Shown: positions 1 through 5,457 of the stretch, piece after piece | Layout of the letters: each line of letters starts with the position of its first letter | Position numbering within the stretch: the first letter of the stretch is position 1 | Source: ANME-2 cluster archaeon | GTDB taxonomy: Archaea; Halobacteriota; Methanosarcinia; Methanosarcinales; Methanogasteraceae | Assembly (NCBI GenBank): GCA_003601535.1 | Contig: PIXW01000240.1 | Coordinates: forward strand, 1 to 6,653 | Direction: 5' to 3' | DNA: 6,653 bases | Translations under genes and position numbers: made by a program | Notes under the pieces: model-generated | Told to the model about the DNA's origin: nothing | Database searches by the model: none | What the model saw: only the letters and a program-made list of their open reading frames with translations

Positions 1-276
1 GAGGTCATGTCGTTTGTACCCATTGGTGCAAGCTCGTTCGTGCATGCCAGATTGGTTAGATCCGATCGTGCGATCGTTGGTCTCGGCGCAGGCATAAGCG
101 CGGAGGTCTCTGCCGATGCTGCAAGAAAGTGTCTGCTCGACAGGAAGGAGAAACTCACAAAAATCCTTGAACAGATGAATCAGGCATTGAGCGATCTGTC
201 AAAGAGAATTCAGGCGATTCAGGTAGAGGCAAGTAAACAGATAGAGGCGAGACAGGCAGATCAGGCGTACATCTGA
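1..276 (+). CDS. pfdA: Prefoldin alpha subunit, C-terminal part (5' end outside window)
   Basis: Prefoldin alpha subunit (GimC alpha) is one of the two subunits of the archaeal prefoldin hexamer, a cytosolic holdase that passes unfolded proteins to the thermosome. The frame is open from base 1, so the gene begins upstream; the ATG at 7 is internal (two in-frame codons precede it). The visible 91 codons hold the family's beta-hairpin region, with VPIGASSFVHARL and VGLGAGISAEV. A long C-terminal coiled-coil helix rich in K, E, Q and L follows, about 50 residues. About 50 N-terminal residues are missing relative to the usual size of roughly 140. Its TGA stop shares one base with the ftsY start (TGATG), which suggests translational coupling. 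The pfdA-ftsY pairing is a conserved euryarchaeal arrangement, normally preceded by ribosomal protein genes. Recognition is by family pattern and synteny. Confidence 0.9.
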   Translation, partial: EVMSFVPIGASSFVHARLVRSDRAIVGLGAGISAEVSADAARKCLLDRKEKLTKILEQMNQALSDLSKRIQAIQVEASKQIEARQADQAYI

Positions 277-1277
277 TGTTCGGAAAACTAAAAGAAAAAC
301 TCGATTCATTCAAAGAAACGATCGGCACCACGATCGATCAGAAGATTAAGCGCTCTCATGCAGAAGAACAGGAGAAACCACCAACAAAAAAGATCGGAGT
401 CGCTAAAAAGGCAAAAACTCTGATCTTTGAGCGGGAAATAATACTCGGTGAAAGTGATCTTGAGGGTCCGCTCTGGGATCTTGAGATGGCTCTGCTCGAG
501 AGTGATGTTGCGCTTCCTGTTGCCGAGAGTATCGCCGATGCCATGAAAGAGGAGCTGCTCGGTTCTCGTAAGAAGATTGGAGGAGACACTGCCGAGATCG
601 TTGAAAACGCGCTCAGGAATGCTCTTCTTTCGGTGATGTCTGAGGAGATGTTTGATTTCGATGAGTTCATCAAAAATACTCCGAAACCTGTGAAGATCGT
701 GTTTACAGGAGTGAACGGCACCGGAAAAACGACCACGATTGCAAAGGTTGCATCGAGGTTGAAGGAACAGGGATATTCTGTTGTGATCGCATCAGGAGAC
801 ACATTCAGGGCAGGAGCAACCGAGCAGATAGAGACACATGCAGAACGACTCGGTGTAAAACTGATCAAGCACCAGTATGGGGGCGATCCAGCCGCGGTCA
901 TCTATGATGCGGTGCAGCATGCGATTGCACAGCACCGTGATGTGGTGCTCGCAGACACGGCAGGACGGATGCATACGAATGTCAATCTGATGGATCAACT
1001 CAGGAAGATATGCCGTGTGACACCCCCTGATCTCGTGATCTTCGTGGATGAGGCGGTTGCTGGCAATGATGCTGTGGAACGGGCACGGAAGTTCAATGCG
1101 GCAGTGCCGATCGGAGGGAGCATCCTGACAAAGGTCGATATGGACACGAAGGGCGGTGCAGCGATCTCGATTGCGCATATCACAGGGAAACCTGTATTGT
1201 TTCTGGGAACCGGGCAGAAGTATAGCGATCTGAAGAAGTTCGATGCACAATGGTATGTGGATCAGTTGTTTGGGTGA
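276..1277 (+). CDS. ftsY: Signal recognition particle receptor FtsY (SRP GTPase)
   Basis: FtsY is the SRP receptor. It docks SRP-ribosome complexes at the membrane and its GTPase forms a reciprocal complex with SRP54 (Ffh). The 333-residue protein is the compact archaeal form. A charged amphipathic N-terminus (residues 1-45) replaces the long bacterial acidic domain. The N domain follows (about 46-130, containing ALLESDVALPVAE), then the NG GTPase domain. Motifs: P-loop GVNGTGKTT at 145-153, the SRP-specific DTFRAGA at 175-181, DTAGR at 227-231, TKVD at 285-288 and the closing GTGQ at 311-314, followed by YSDLKKFD. All catalytic motifs are intact. The ATG at 276 overlaps the pfdA stop by one base and gives the typical MFGKLKEKL beginning, so this start is well supported. 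SRP54 has a C-terminal M domain, which is absent here; the length and ending fit FtsY. Confidence 0.97.
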   Translation: MFGKLKEKLDSFKETIGTTIDQKIKRSHAEEQEKPPTKKIGVAKKAKTLIFEREIILGESDLEGPLWDLEMALLESDVALPVAESIADAMKEELLGSRKKIGGDTAEIVENALRNALLSVMSEEMFDFDEFIKNTPKPVKIVFTGVNGTGKTTTIAKVASRLKEQGYSVVIASGDTFRAGATEQIETHAERLGVKLIKHQYGGDPAAVIYDAVQHAIAQHRDVVLADTAGRMHTNVNLMDQLRKICRVTPPDLVIFVDEAVAGNDAVERARKFNAAVPIGGSILTKVDMDTKGGAAISIAHITGKPVLFLGTGQKYSDLKKFDAQWYVDQLFG

Positions 1278-1310
1278 CGAATTCGATCTTCTCCTGTTCC
1301 CGTGAAAAAC

Positions 1311-1320
1311 CTCATTATAG
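1311..1320 (+). promoter_or_regulatory. Weak TATA-like element before the thiolase gene
   Basis: The element CATTATAG is centred about 24 bases upstream of the thiolase ATG at 1341, and a purine stretch (GTGAAAAA) precedes it. This spacing would give a leaderless or nearly leaderless transcript, in keeping with the lack of a convincing Shine-Dalgarno site before the ATG. The match to the archaeal TATA consensus is poor. Read-through from ftsY across the 63-bp gap is equally possible. A three-codon frame, ATG GTA TGA at 1326-1334, lies in the gap and is probably meaningless. Confidence 0.3.
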
Positions 1321-1340
1321 AAGAGATGGTATGACACAAT

Positions 1341-2504
1341 ATGGCAAAAGAAGTGGCAATCATAGGGATCGGCTGCACATCGTTCGGAGAATTCTGGGAT
1401 AGATCATTCAGAGACATCTTCGTAGAAGCGGGCGTGTCAGCGATCGAGGATGCTTCTGTGCAGGGGGAGGAGATCGATGAACTCTTTGTCGGAAACATGA
1501 GCGCTGGCAGATTCGTGGAGCAGGAACACATATCATCGTTGATCGCCGATTATGCGGGTCTTGCGCACCTCTATATACCATCCACGCGCGTGGAGGCTGC
1601 ATGTGCATCCGGCGGGCTTGCGCTCAGAATGGGCGCGCTTGCGATCGCATCCGGACATGCAGATATCGTGGTCGCTGCCGGCGTTGAGAAGATGACTGAT
1701 GTCAGCGCGCAAGCTGCAACTGACATGCTCACAGCAGCAGCCGATCGGGAATGGGAGGGTGCCGTAGGCGCCACATTCCCGGGACTCTATGCGATGATCG
1801 CACAGAGACATATACACGAATACGGAACCACCAGAGAGCAGCTCGCATCTGTTGCTGTGAAGAACCATCATAATGCAACGATGAACCCGAAAGCGCAGTA
1901 CCAGAATGAGATAACGATCGAGGCAGTACTGCGATCGACCATGATAGCAGATCCGCTGCACATACTCGACTGCTCGCCGATAACGGATGGTGCTGCTGCT
2001 GTGGTGCTTGCATCGGCAGAGATCGCGAGAAAATACACAGACACTCCGATCTACATCAAAGCGAGTGCACAGGCATCAGATACCATAACTGTACACGATC
2101 GGGCTGATATCACCACGCTTGCAGCAACGAAAGCTGCCGCATCCCGCGCATACAAGATGGCAGGAATGACGCCTGAGGATATTGATTTTGTGGAGGTGCA
2201 TGACTGCTTCACGATAGCAGAGATCTGCGCGATCGAGGATCTCGGATTCTTTTCGAAGGGGACCGGTGGAAAGGTAACTGAGGAAGGAGTTACAGCGATC
2301 GGCAGTGATCTGCCTGTGAATCCATCAGGCGGTCTCAAAGCTTGCGGGCATCCGGTTGGGGCAACAGGCATCAAGCAGGTAGTCGAGATCGCGCAGCAGC
2401 TGCGCGGAGAGGCAGGCAGAAGACAGGTTGAAGGCGAGATCGGAATGACGCATAATATCGGAGGATCTGGCGGAACAGCAGTGGTGCACATTCTTTCGAG
2501 ATAA
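1341..2504 (+). CDS. Archaeal thiolase (acetyl-CoA C-acetyltransferase type)
   Basis: Thiolase-fold enzyme of 387 residues, closest by pattern to the archaeal/SCP2-like group that condenses two acetyl-CoA into acetoacetyl-CoA for the mevalonate pathway of isoprenoid lipids; it could also run in the thiolytic direction. The N-terminus [17 protein letters not shown] is typical. The nucleophile is Cys88 in EAACASGG. The HDCF motif is at 287-290, NPSGG at 327-331 and GHPVGATG at 336-343 with catalytic His337. The C-terminal loop reads HNIGGSGG (371-378), so the second active-site Cys of bacterial thiolases is absent, as usual in this group. In many archaea the gene sits with HMG-CoA synthase and a small DUF35 zinc/OB protein. 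Neither is adjacent here: ftsY is upstream and a MoxR ATPase downstream. The ATG at 1341 matches the family start, and the upstream in-frame ATG at 1326 is closed by a stop. The substrate chain length cannot be read from the sequence. Confidence 0.93.
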   Translation: MAKEVAIIGIGCTSFGEFWDRSFRDIFVEAGVSAIEDASVQGEEIDELFVGNMSAGRFVEQEHISSLIADYAGLAHLYIPSTRVEAACASGGLALRMGALAIASGHADIVVAAGVEKMTDVSAQAATDMLTAAADREWEGAVGATFPGLYAMIAQRHIHEYGTTREQLASVAVKNHHNATMNPKAQYQNEITIEAVLRSTMIADPLHILDCSPITDGAAAVVLASAEIARKYTDTPIYIKASAQASDTITVHDRADITTLAATKAAASRAYKMAGMTPEDIDFVEVHDCFTIAEICAIEDLGFFSKGTGGKVTEEGVTAIGSDLPVNPSGGLKACGHPVGATGIKQVVEIAQQLRGEAGRRQVEGEIGMTHNIGGSGGTAVVHILSR

Positions 2505-2521
2505 AAATAACCAACGTTCCA

Positions 2522-2533
2522 AAAAAGTAAATA
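2522..2533 (+). promoter_or_regulatory. Possible TATA element upstream of the MoxR-type ATPase
   Basis: AAAAAGTAAATA is an AT-rich stretch in the 49 bp between the thiolase stop and the TTG at 2554. Its centre is about 26 bases before that TTG, the spacing expected for a leaderless archaeal transcript. The consensus match is weak, and the main value of the site is in deciding the start of the next gene. A weak 5-bp inverted repeat (CGTTC at 2515-2519, GAACG at 2534-2538) flanks it. Confidence 0.25.
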
Positions 2534-2553
2534 GAACGGGTTTCAGAGCGATT

Positions 2554-3546
2554 TTGCAATACCAAAGCCCCCAAGCCTCTGCATCATCCATTGCAGGATC
2601 GATATCTCTGCCGGCACTCGAACCATACAAATCCTTTTTGCATCCAAAAGACCCACATCATCCTGCAATGACTGAACTCGTGGTATTCGGACAGGATGAG
2701 ATGAAACATTACCTGCAATTGTTCGCAGAGGCGATCAAACTCAGGCTTCGCTTTCATCTCCTGATCGAGGGTCCGCCAGGCACAGCAAAAACGCTTGCTG
2801 TGAACCGGATGATCGCTTCTTTAAAAAGAGAGATGGACAATGTTCCGTACATCCGGGTGACCGGGAGTCAGGATGCGCTTCCAAGCGATCTGATCGGCGA
2901 CCTCGATATTGGAAAATATCGGGCAGGTGAGATGGACATCCTTCCAGGACCATTGTTCCGTGCGCATGGCGATGGGATACCAGGGATCGTGTACGCTGAT
3001 GAACTGAACCGGTTCAGCGAGTACACATTGATCATATTCACTGAGATCATGGCTGAATGGCAGGTATCGTTTCCGAAGACCCCGCTCACCAAACCACTCC
3101 GCGCGAATGTGATCGCAACCATGAACCCTTACGATCTATCGGGTATCACCGAGGTGCCGCAGCACATTCTGGATCGGTTCAATGCAAGGATTGTCGTCAA
3201 TTATCCGGATAAGGAGACAGAACTCATGATCGCATCCCAGCATGCAAATTACTACTACAAAAAGTTTACATCCCGTCTAAAATCGTTTTTTTCTCCACTC
3301 GTGAGCACTACAAGGGCGATGCGGAAGATCGGGGTCCCGCTTGGCCCAAGAATATATCTATCGACACTGGATATGCTTGCACTGGAACTCTCCTCGAACG
3401 GGTTCATCGATCATGATACCGTGATTCAGCATTATGAGAATGCAATGCGATCCAGAATCGGGAATATCGAGGAGGATAAGCAATCCGAATTTCTGAGCAC
3501 TGCATCAATTGCGCTGCGTGGGGAACTCGGGGAGCGGAAGAAATAA
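2554..3546 (+). CDS. MoxR-type AAA+ ATPase, orphan (start uncertain)
   Basis: AAA+ ATPase of the MoxR/AAA_3 group (COG0714). These act as chaperone-like remodellers that insert cofactors or mature partner complexes, usually with a VWA-domain protein. Motifs, numbered from the TTG: FGQDE 45-49, Walker A GPPGTAKT 73-80, the MoxR segment GSQDALPSDLIGD at 104-116, GPLFRA 132-137, Walker B IVYADE 145-150 followed by LNR, sensor-1 ATMNP 188-192, arginine-finger region LDRF 206-209 and sensor-2-like GPR 264-266. All ATPase residues are present. No VWA partner is nearby, so its client is unknown. The start is doubtful. The TTG at 2554 has a TATA-like stretch at the right distance and gives 330 residues. 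The ATG at 2668 gives 292 residues with the AAA core intact, but only about 33 residues before Walker A, and has no visible promoter or Shine-Dalgarno site. A TTG at 2638 is a third option. Confidence 0.85.
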   Translation: MQYQSPQASASSIAGSISLPALEPYKSFLHPKDPHHPAMTELVVFGQDEMKHYLQLFAEAIKLRLRFHLLIEGPPGTAKTLAVNRMIASLKREMDNVPYIRVTGSQDALPSDLIGDLDIGKYRAGEMDILPGPLFRAHGDGIPGIVYADELNRFSEYTLIIFTEIMAEWQVSFPKTPLTKPLRANVIATMNPYDLSGITEVPQHILDRFNARIVVNYPDKETELMIASQHANYYYKKFTSRLKSFFSPLVSTTRAMRKIGVPLGPRIYLSTLDMLALELSSNGFIDHDTVIQHYENAMRSRIGNIEEDKQSEFLSTASIALRGELGERKK

Positions 3547-3566
3547 CAAGTATAAAAGTTGTTTTT
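3545..3566 (+). terminator. Weak hairpin and T-tract after the MoxR gene
   Basis: AACAA (3545-3549) and TTGTT (3559-3563) can form a 5-bp stem around a 9-base loop, followed by more T residues to 3566. Archaeal termination often needs little more than a U-tract, so this may end the ATPase transcript before the regulator promoter. The stem is AT-rich and weak. The loop also contains TATAAAA, which could instead be a second promoter element for the regulator. Confidence 0.25.
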
Positions 3567-3569
3567 AAC

Positions 3570-3585
3570 CGCAAGATTTATATAT
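3570..3585 (+). promoter_or_regulatory. TATA-box promoter (BRE + TATA) of the winged-helix regulator
   Basis: TTTATATAT at 3577-3585 is the best archaeal TATA match in the window, preceded by the purine-rich BRE-like CGCAAGA at 3570-3576. Its centre is about 37 bases upstream of the ATG at 3618. The predicted transcription start is near 3606, leaving a leader of roughly 12 bases that just contains the Shine-Dalgarno site. Confidence 0.7.
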
Positions 3586-3586
3586 G

Positions 3587-3594
3587 GTAATTAC
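3587..3594 (+). promoter_or_regulatory. Candidate operator palindrome GTAATTAC
   Basis: GTAATTAC is a perfect 8-bp palindrome directly after the TATA box and before the predicted transcription start. It is flanked by ATAT on both sides (offset by one base on the left). A protein bound here would block polymerase loading, the usual arrangement for archaeal repressors. The winged-helix protein encoded immediately downstream is the obvious candidate, by autoregulation. The palindrome is short and could be chance in AT-rich DNA. Confidence 0.3.
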
Positions 3595-3606
3595 ATATCC
3601 GGAACT

Positions 3607-3612
3607 GGTGAT
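3607..3612 (+). promoter_or_regulatory. Shine-Dalgarno site of the regulator gene
   Basis: GGTGAT matches the anti-Shine-Dalgarno end of archaeal 16S rRNA and lies 5 bases before the ATG at 3618. It fixes the start of the regulator gene. Confidence 0.7.
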
Positions 3613-3617
3613 ATATC

Positions 3618-3992
3618 ATGAAAGAGTTAGCAGTGAAAGTACTGGATGAAGCCGATGAAGAATTCGTGGATATATTGATCAAACAGGGGCTGAAACGGAA
3701 TACGGCGAAGGTGCTGGCATATCTGAAAGGCACGGATAAGGTGACATCAAAGGATCTTGAGGTTGGCGCGGACTTGAGGCAGCCCGAGGTCAGTATCGCA
3801 ATGCGAGAACTACGTGCGCGCAACTGGGTTCTTGAATTCGATGAGAAGAAGCCCGGAAAAGGGCGTCCTTACAAGGTATATTCTCTTAATGTGCCCATCG
3901 GTGAAATTATAACCAATTTAGAGGATCAAAAGAAGAAGGAAGCAGAAGAAGCGCTGAAAAATATCGAACGGTTGAAAGCATTGAGTGCTTGA
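3618..3992 (+). CDS. Winged-helix transcriptional regulator (ArsR/TrmB-like, archaeal)
   Basis: Small DNA-binding protein of 124 residues. A helical N-terminus (1-24) leads into a winged helix: LKRNTAKVLAYL (25-36) as the first helix, VTSKDLEVGADL (42-53) as the positioning helix, and the recognition helix in RQPEVSIAMREL (54-65). A basic wing with KKPGKGRPYKVYSL is at 77-90. A charged coiled-coil-like helix (about 94-122, rich in K and E) ends the protein and probably mediates dimerisation. The RQPEVS...MREL and GKGRPYKVYSL blocks fit a regulator family found in methanogens and haloarchaea. No ligand domain and no metal-binding cysteines are present, so what it senses is not visible. It has its own TATA box, a candidate operator and a good Shine-Dalgarno site. 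Its stop is only 5 bp from the convergent ribB stop. Targets are unknown; autoregulation or the adjacent genes are guesses. Confidence 0.88.
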   Translation: MKELAVKVLDEADEEFVDILIKQGLKRNTAKVLAYLKGTDKVTSKDLEVGADLRQPEVSIAMRELRARNWVLEFDEKKPGKGRPYKVYSLNVPIGEIITNLEDQKKKEAEEALKNIERLKALSA

Positions 3993-3997
3993 TGCGC

Positions 3998-4669
3998 TCA
4001 ACCCGTTTCATACATGGATACGACCTCTTCCCCATCTACAAAGACTAAACCGTTTTTTGATGCGTATTTTTTCGCATCCTCTCTTTTTAATGCGTATCCT
4101 GTATCAGAATCAAGCATCTCGCAGATACACAGCACAGGATTGATGTCAGCAAGTTCTGCAAGCGCTATTGAGAGTTCGGTCTGTCCTTTACGCTCTTTTA
4201 ACAGGTTTTTTGCACCGCGCAGTACTGCGACATGCCCTGGTGACCGGAACTCACTCGAAAAACTTATTTTATCTCCGTGCAGTGCAGATTCAACGATTTC
4301 ATCGAGTTTGCGCATGGTAAGCGCGCGATCTCTGTCTGTGATGCCTGTGTATGTGGTTCTGTGATTCACCCAGACCGAAAACGATGAACGGGCATCGTAA
4401 GGCAGGTCTCCTTCGGCAAGAGCTGCCAGATCTGGTATCTGCCGCAGAATATCAGCCATAAACGGCAGCCTGAAACGTTCGGCAGCCTTATCGGGTATTA
4501 CCGCGCAGAGAAGTCCGCCACCATACGTACGCATGTACGCAATGTCGTGCGCGGTGATCGACTTCGCTGGCATCACCAGATCGGTCTCGCCTTCACGGTC
4601 GGCAGCATCGTACAGCAGTATCATCCTGTTATCTCTCATCGCATCGATCGCATTCATCACGTTCTGCAT
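3998..4669 (-). CDS. ribB: 3,4-dihydroxy-2-butanone 4-phosphate synthase
   Basis: RibB converts ribulose 5-phosphate to 3,4-dihydroxy-2-butanone 4-phosphate plus formate, supplying the four-carbon unit of riboflavin; it is a Mg2+-dependent cytosolic dimer. The protein has 223 residues, the length of stand-alone archaeal RibB, with no GTP cyclohydrolase II domain. Landmarks: the acidic loop YDAADREGETD at 20-30 (Arg25, Glu26, Glu28), GGGLLCAV 50-57, SSFSVWVNHRTTYTGITDRD 95-114, RSPGHV 142-147 and ICEM 182-185. Oddity: the stretch normally reading R-x-GHTE reads RKGQTE, placing Gln163 (codon 4181-4183) where the family has a metal-binding His. The ATG at 4669 is chosen because a strong GAGGTGG site lies 4 bases upstream. 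A TTG start at 4690 would add seven residues that merely translate that site. The first 13 bases overlap the end of ribK, indicating a coupled operon. Confidence 0.93.
   Translation of the reverse strand: MQNVMNAIDAMRDNRMILLYDAADREGETDLVMPAKSITAHDIAYMRTYGGGLLCAVIPDKAAERFRLPFMADILRQIPDLAALAEGDLPYDARSSFSVWVNHRTTYTGITDRDRALTMRKLDEIVESALHGDKISFSSEFRSPGHVAVLRGAKNLLKERKGQTELSIALAELADINPVLCICEMLDSDTGYALKREDAKKYASKNGLVFVDGEEVVSMYETG
4053..4088 (+). terminator. T-tracts with hairpin that may end the regulator transcript
   Basis: On the + strand, antisense to the 3' end of ribB, there are T6 (4053-4058), a 6-bp inverted repeat GATGCG/CGCATC (4059-4064 and 4073-4078) whose loop contains T6 (4067-4072), then CTCT and T5 (4084-4088). 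Repeated U-tracts are the typical archaeal termination signal. The regulator gene has no room for a terminator of its own in the 5-bp gap before ribB. The bases also encode ribB lysines and neighbouring residues, so the pattern may be incidental. Confidence 0.35.
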
Positions 4670-5322
4670 AGAACCACCTCTACCTCGCAACCATCAGAGA
4701 CGTTCAGACGCTCTCTGAGATTCACAGGTGCTATGATCTCGAGTATGTTGTCAGGGTAGTGCTTTCGATTCGGAATAACGATCGCACCACCGGTATCATC
4801 GATCGTCACTTTGAAGCACTTCGCAGACCCAAACGTCCGGACCCCATCCTCAAACCCTTCTATATGAATATCATTCATAATCTCCAGTCTTCTTCGTAGA
4901 TTTATGCTGTAAGGATTTAACTCGATGTTCAGCGTGCCAGGATATGGTGTAAATCCGAGTTTCTGCTCGAACTGACGCAGATAACCTTCGAGTGTGATGT
5001 AGTATCTCCCTTCACCAAGCCCTGTGCATACCACCCCGCTCAACCGCATCTCTTCATAATCCCCGAATATCTGCTGATACTCATGATACTCCTTCTGAAG
5101 AGCGAGAATTCCCTGTTCAGTGATCGTAATCTCCTGACCGCTCGGGAGCATCTTTCTTGTAATCATATTCTCCTGTTCCAGAATTTGCAGCTTGCGAGAT
5201 GCGGTTTGCGGGCTTGTTTTGAGATATTGTGCAAATTCAGCAGATGATATGGTGATGCTCGATCCAAGAGCACCGAGCAGCGCCATCTGTTTGAGTGGTT
5301 CAAGTGACATGGTGTCTTCCAT
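4657..5322 (-). CDS. ribK: HTH-fused CTP-dependent riboflavin kinase (RbkR type)
   Basis: Archaeal riboflavin kinase makes FMN from riboflavin using CTP rather than ATP. The 221-residue protein joins an N-terminal MarR/winged-helix-like domain to the kinase. The DNA-binding part (about 10-86) has SPQTASRKLQILEQENMI as recognition helix region and a following wing. The kinase barrel (about 92-221) carries GLGEGRYYITLEGY (101-114), the signature YPGTLNIEL (127-135), and a C-terminal LEIIAPVNLRERLNVSDG (194-211). This is the architecture of RbkR, a described bifunctional archaeal regulator of riboflavin genes, so feedback control of this operon is likely. The ATG at 5322 is preferred because it is the first ATG after the start site predicted from the TATA box at 5356-5362. 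The ATG at 5310 (MSLEPLK) fits the family equally well. An ATG at 5340 lies too close to the TATA box. The open frame upstream to 5760 is antisense to the flavoprotein gene. It overlaps ribB by 13 bases. Confidence 0.93.
   Translation of the reverse strand: MEDTMSLEPLKQMALLGALGSSITISSAEFAQYLKTSPQTASRKLQILEQENMITRKMLPSGQEITITEQGILALQKEYHEYQQIFGDYEEMRLSGVVCTGLGEGRYYITLEGYLRQFEQKLGFTPYPGTLNIELNPYSINLRRRLEIMNDIHIEGFEDGVRTFGSAKCFKVTIDDTGGAIVIPNRKHYPDNILEIIAPVNLRERLNVSDGCEVEVVLCRT
4674..4680 (-). promoter_or_regulatory. Shine-Dalgarno site of ribB inside ribK
   Basis: Read on the minus strand, GAGGTGG lies 4 bases before the ATG at 4669 and within the last codons of ribK. It decides the ribB start and supports reinitiation by ribosomes finishing ribK. 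Confidence 0.7.
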
Positions 5323-5325
5323 TTT

Positions 5326-5339
5326 TGAGATGCTTCTCA
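5326..5339 (-). promoter_or_regulatory. Candidate operator at the ribK transcription start
   Basis: TGAGA-TGCT-TCTCA on the + strand (5-bp arms, 4-base centre) spans the transcription start predicted from the ribK TATA box (about 5333). An inverted repeat at this place is where a feedback repressor such as the RibK HTH domain would bind. No second copy was seen in the window, and the arms are short. Confidence 0.35.
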
Positions 5340-5355
5340 TATATTGAATGGATGG

Positions 5356-5364
5356 ATTTAAAGG
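5356..5364 (-). promoter_or_regulatory. TATA-box promoter of the ribK-ribB operon
   Basis: Read on the minus strand, CCTTTAAAT contains TTTAAAT centred near 5359, about 37 bases before the ATG at 5322, with a predicted start near 5333. A second AT-rich element, CAATATATG, centred near 5341 could serve a leaderless start at the ATG at 5310. No Shine-Dalgarno site is visible before either ATG. Confidence 0.5.
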
Positions 5365-5390
5365 TTGTGGTGGGTCTGGATCGCGAACTA

Positions 5391-5413
5391 CACAAACGAT
5401 ACTCACAAATGAT
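5391..5413. repeat. Direct repeat in the ribK/flavoprotein divergent promoter region
   Basis: CACAAACGAT (5391-5400) and CACAAATGAT (5404-5413) match at 9 of 10 positions and start 13 bases apart. A looser third copy, CACAGAT, begins at 5422. They lie between the ribK TATA box and the flavoprotein TATA box in the 135-bp intergenic stretch, so they could be activator or repressor sites acting on both genes. A 7-bp inverted repeat (TGGTGGG 5368-5374, CCCACCA 5414-5420) also occurs but is within chance expectation. Confidence 0.35.
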
Positions 5414-5426
5414 CCCACCATCACAG

Positions 5427-5434
5427 ATATATAG
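5427..5434 (+). promoter_or_regulatory. TATA box of the FAD-dependent dehydrogenase gene
   Basis: ATATATAG is centred about 28 bases before the ATG at 5458, and no Shine-Dalgarno site lies between them. The spacing indicates a leaderless or nearly leaderless mRNA, which also supports the ATG at 5458 as the start. Confidence 0.6.
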
Positions 5435-5457
5435 ATTCCAGTCATATTAGAAATACG

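Noticed and set aside
356..1337. Long minus-strand open frames (two of 181 codons) opposite ftsY
   Set aside because: They are antisense to a gene with all its GTPase motifs, have unlike-protein composition and have no start signals.
1641..1648. GCGATCGC (HIP1-like octamer)
   Set aside because: Only one full copy was seen, so the cyanobacterial HIP1 comparison does not hold; only the GATC excess is reported.
1533..2491. Several minus-strand frames opposite the thiolase gene
   Set aside because: They are rich in Cys, His, Arg and Ser with no domain pattern, as expected for antisense shadows of a coding region.
4670..4690. TTG start extending RibB by seven residues
   Set aside because: The added residues (RGRGGS) merely translate the Shine-Dalgarno region; the ATG at 4669 has that site at correct spacing.
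5368..5420. 7-bp inverted repeat TGGTGGG/CCCACCA with a 39-base spacer in the divergent region
   Set aside because: A repeat of this length is expected by chance fairly often in about 115 bp, and the spacer is too long for a simple operator.
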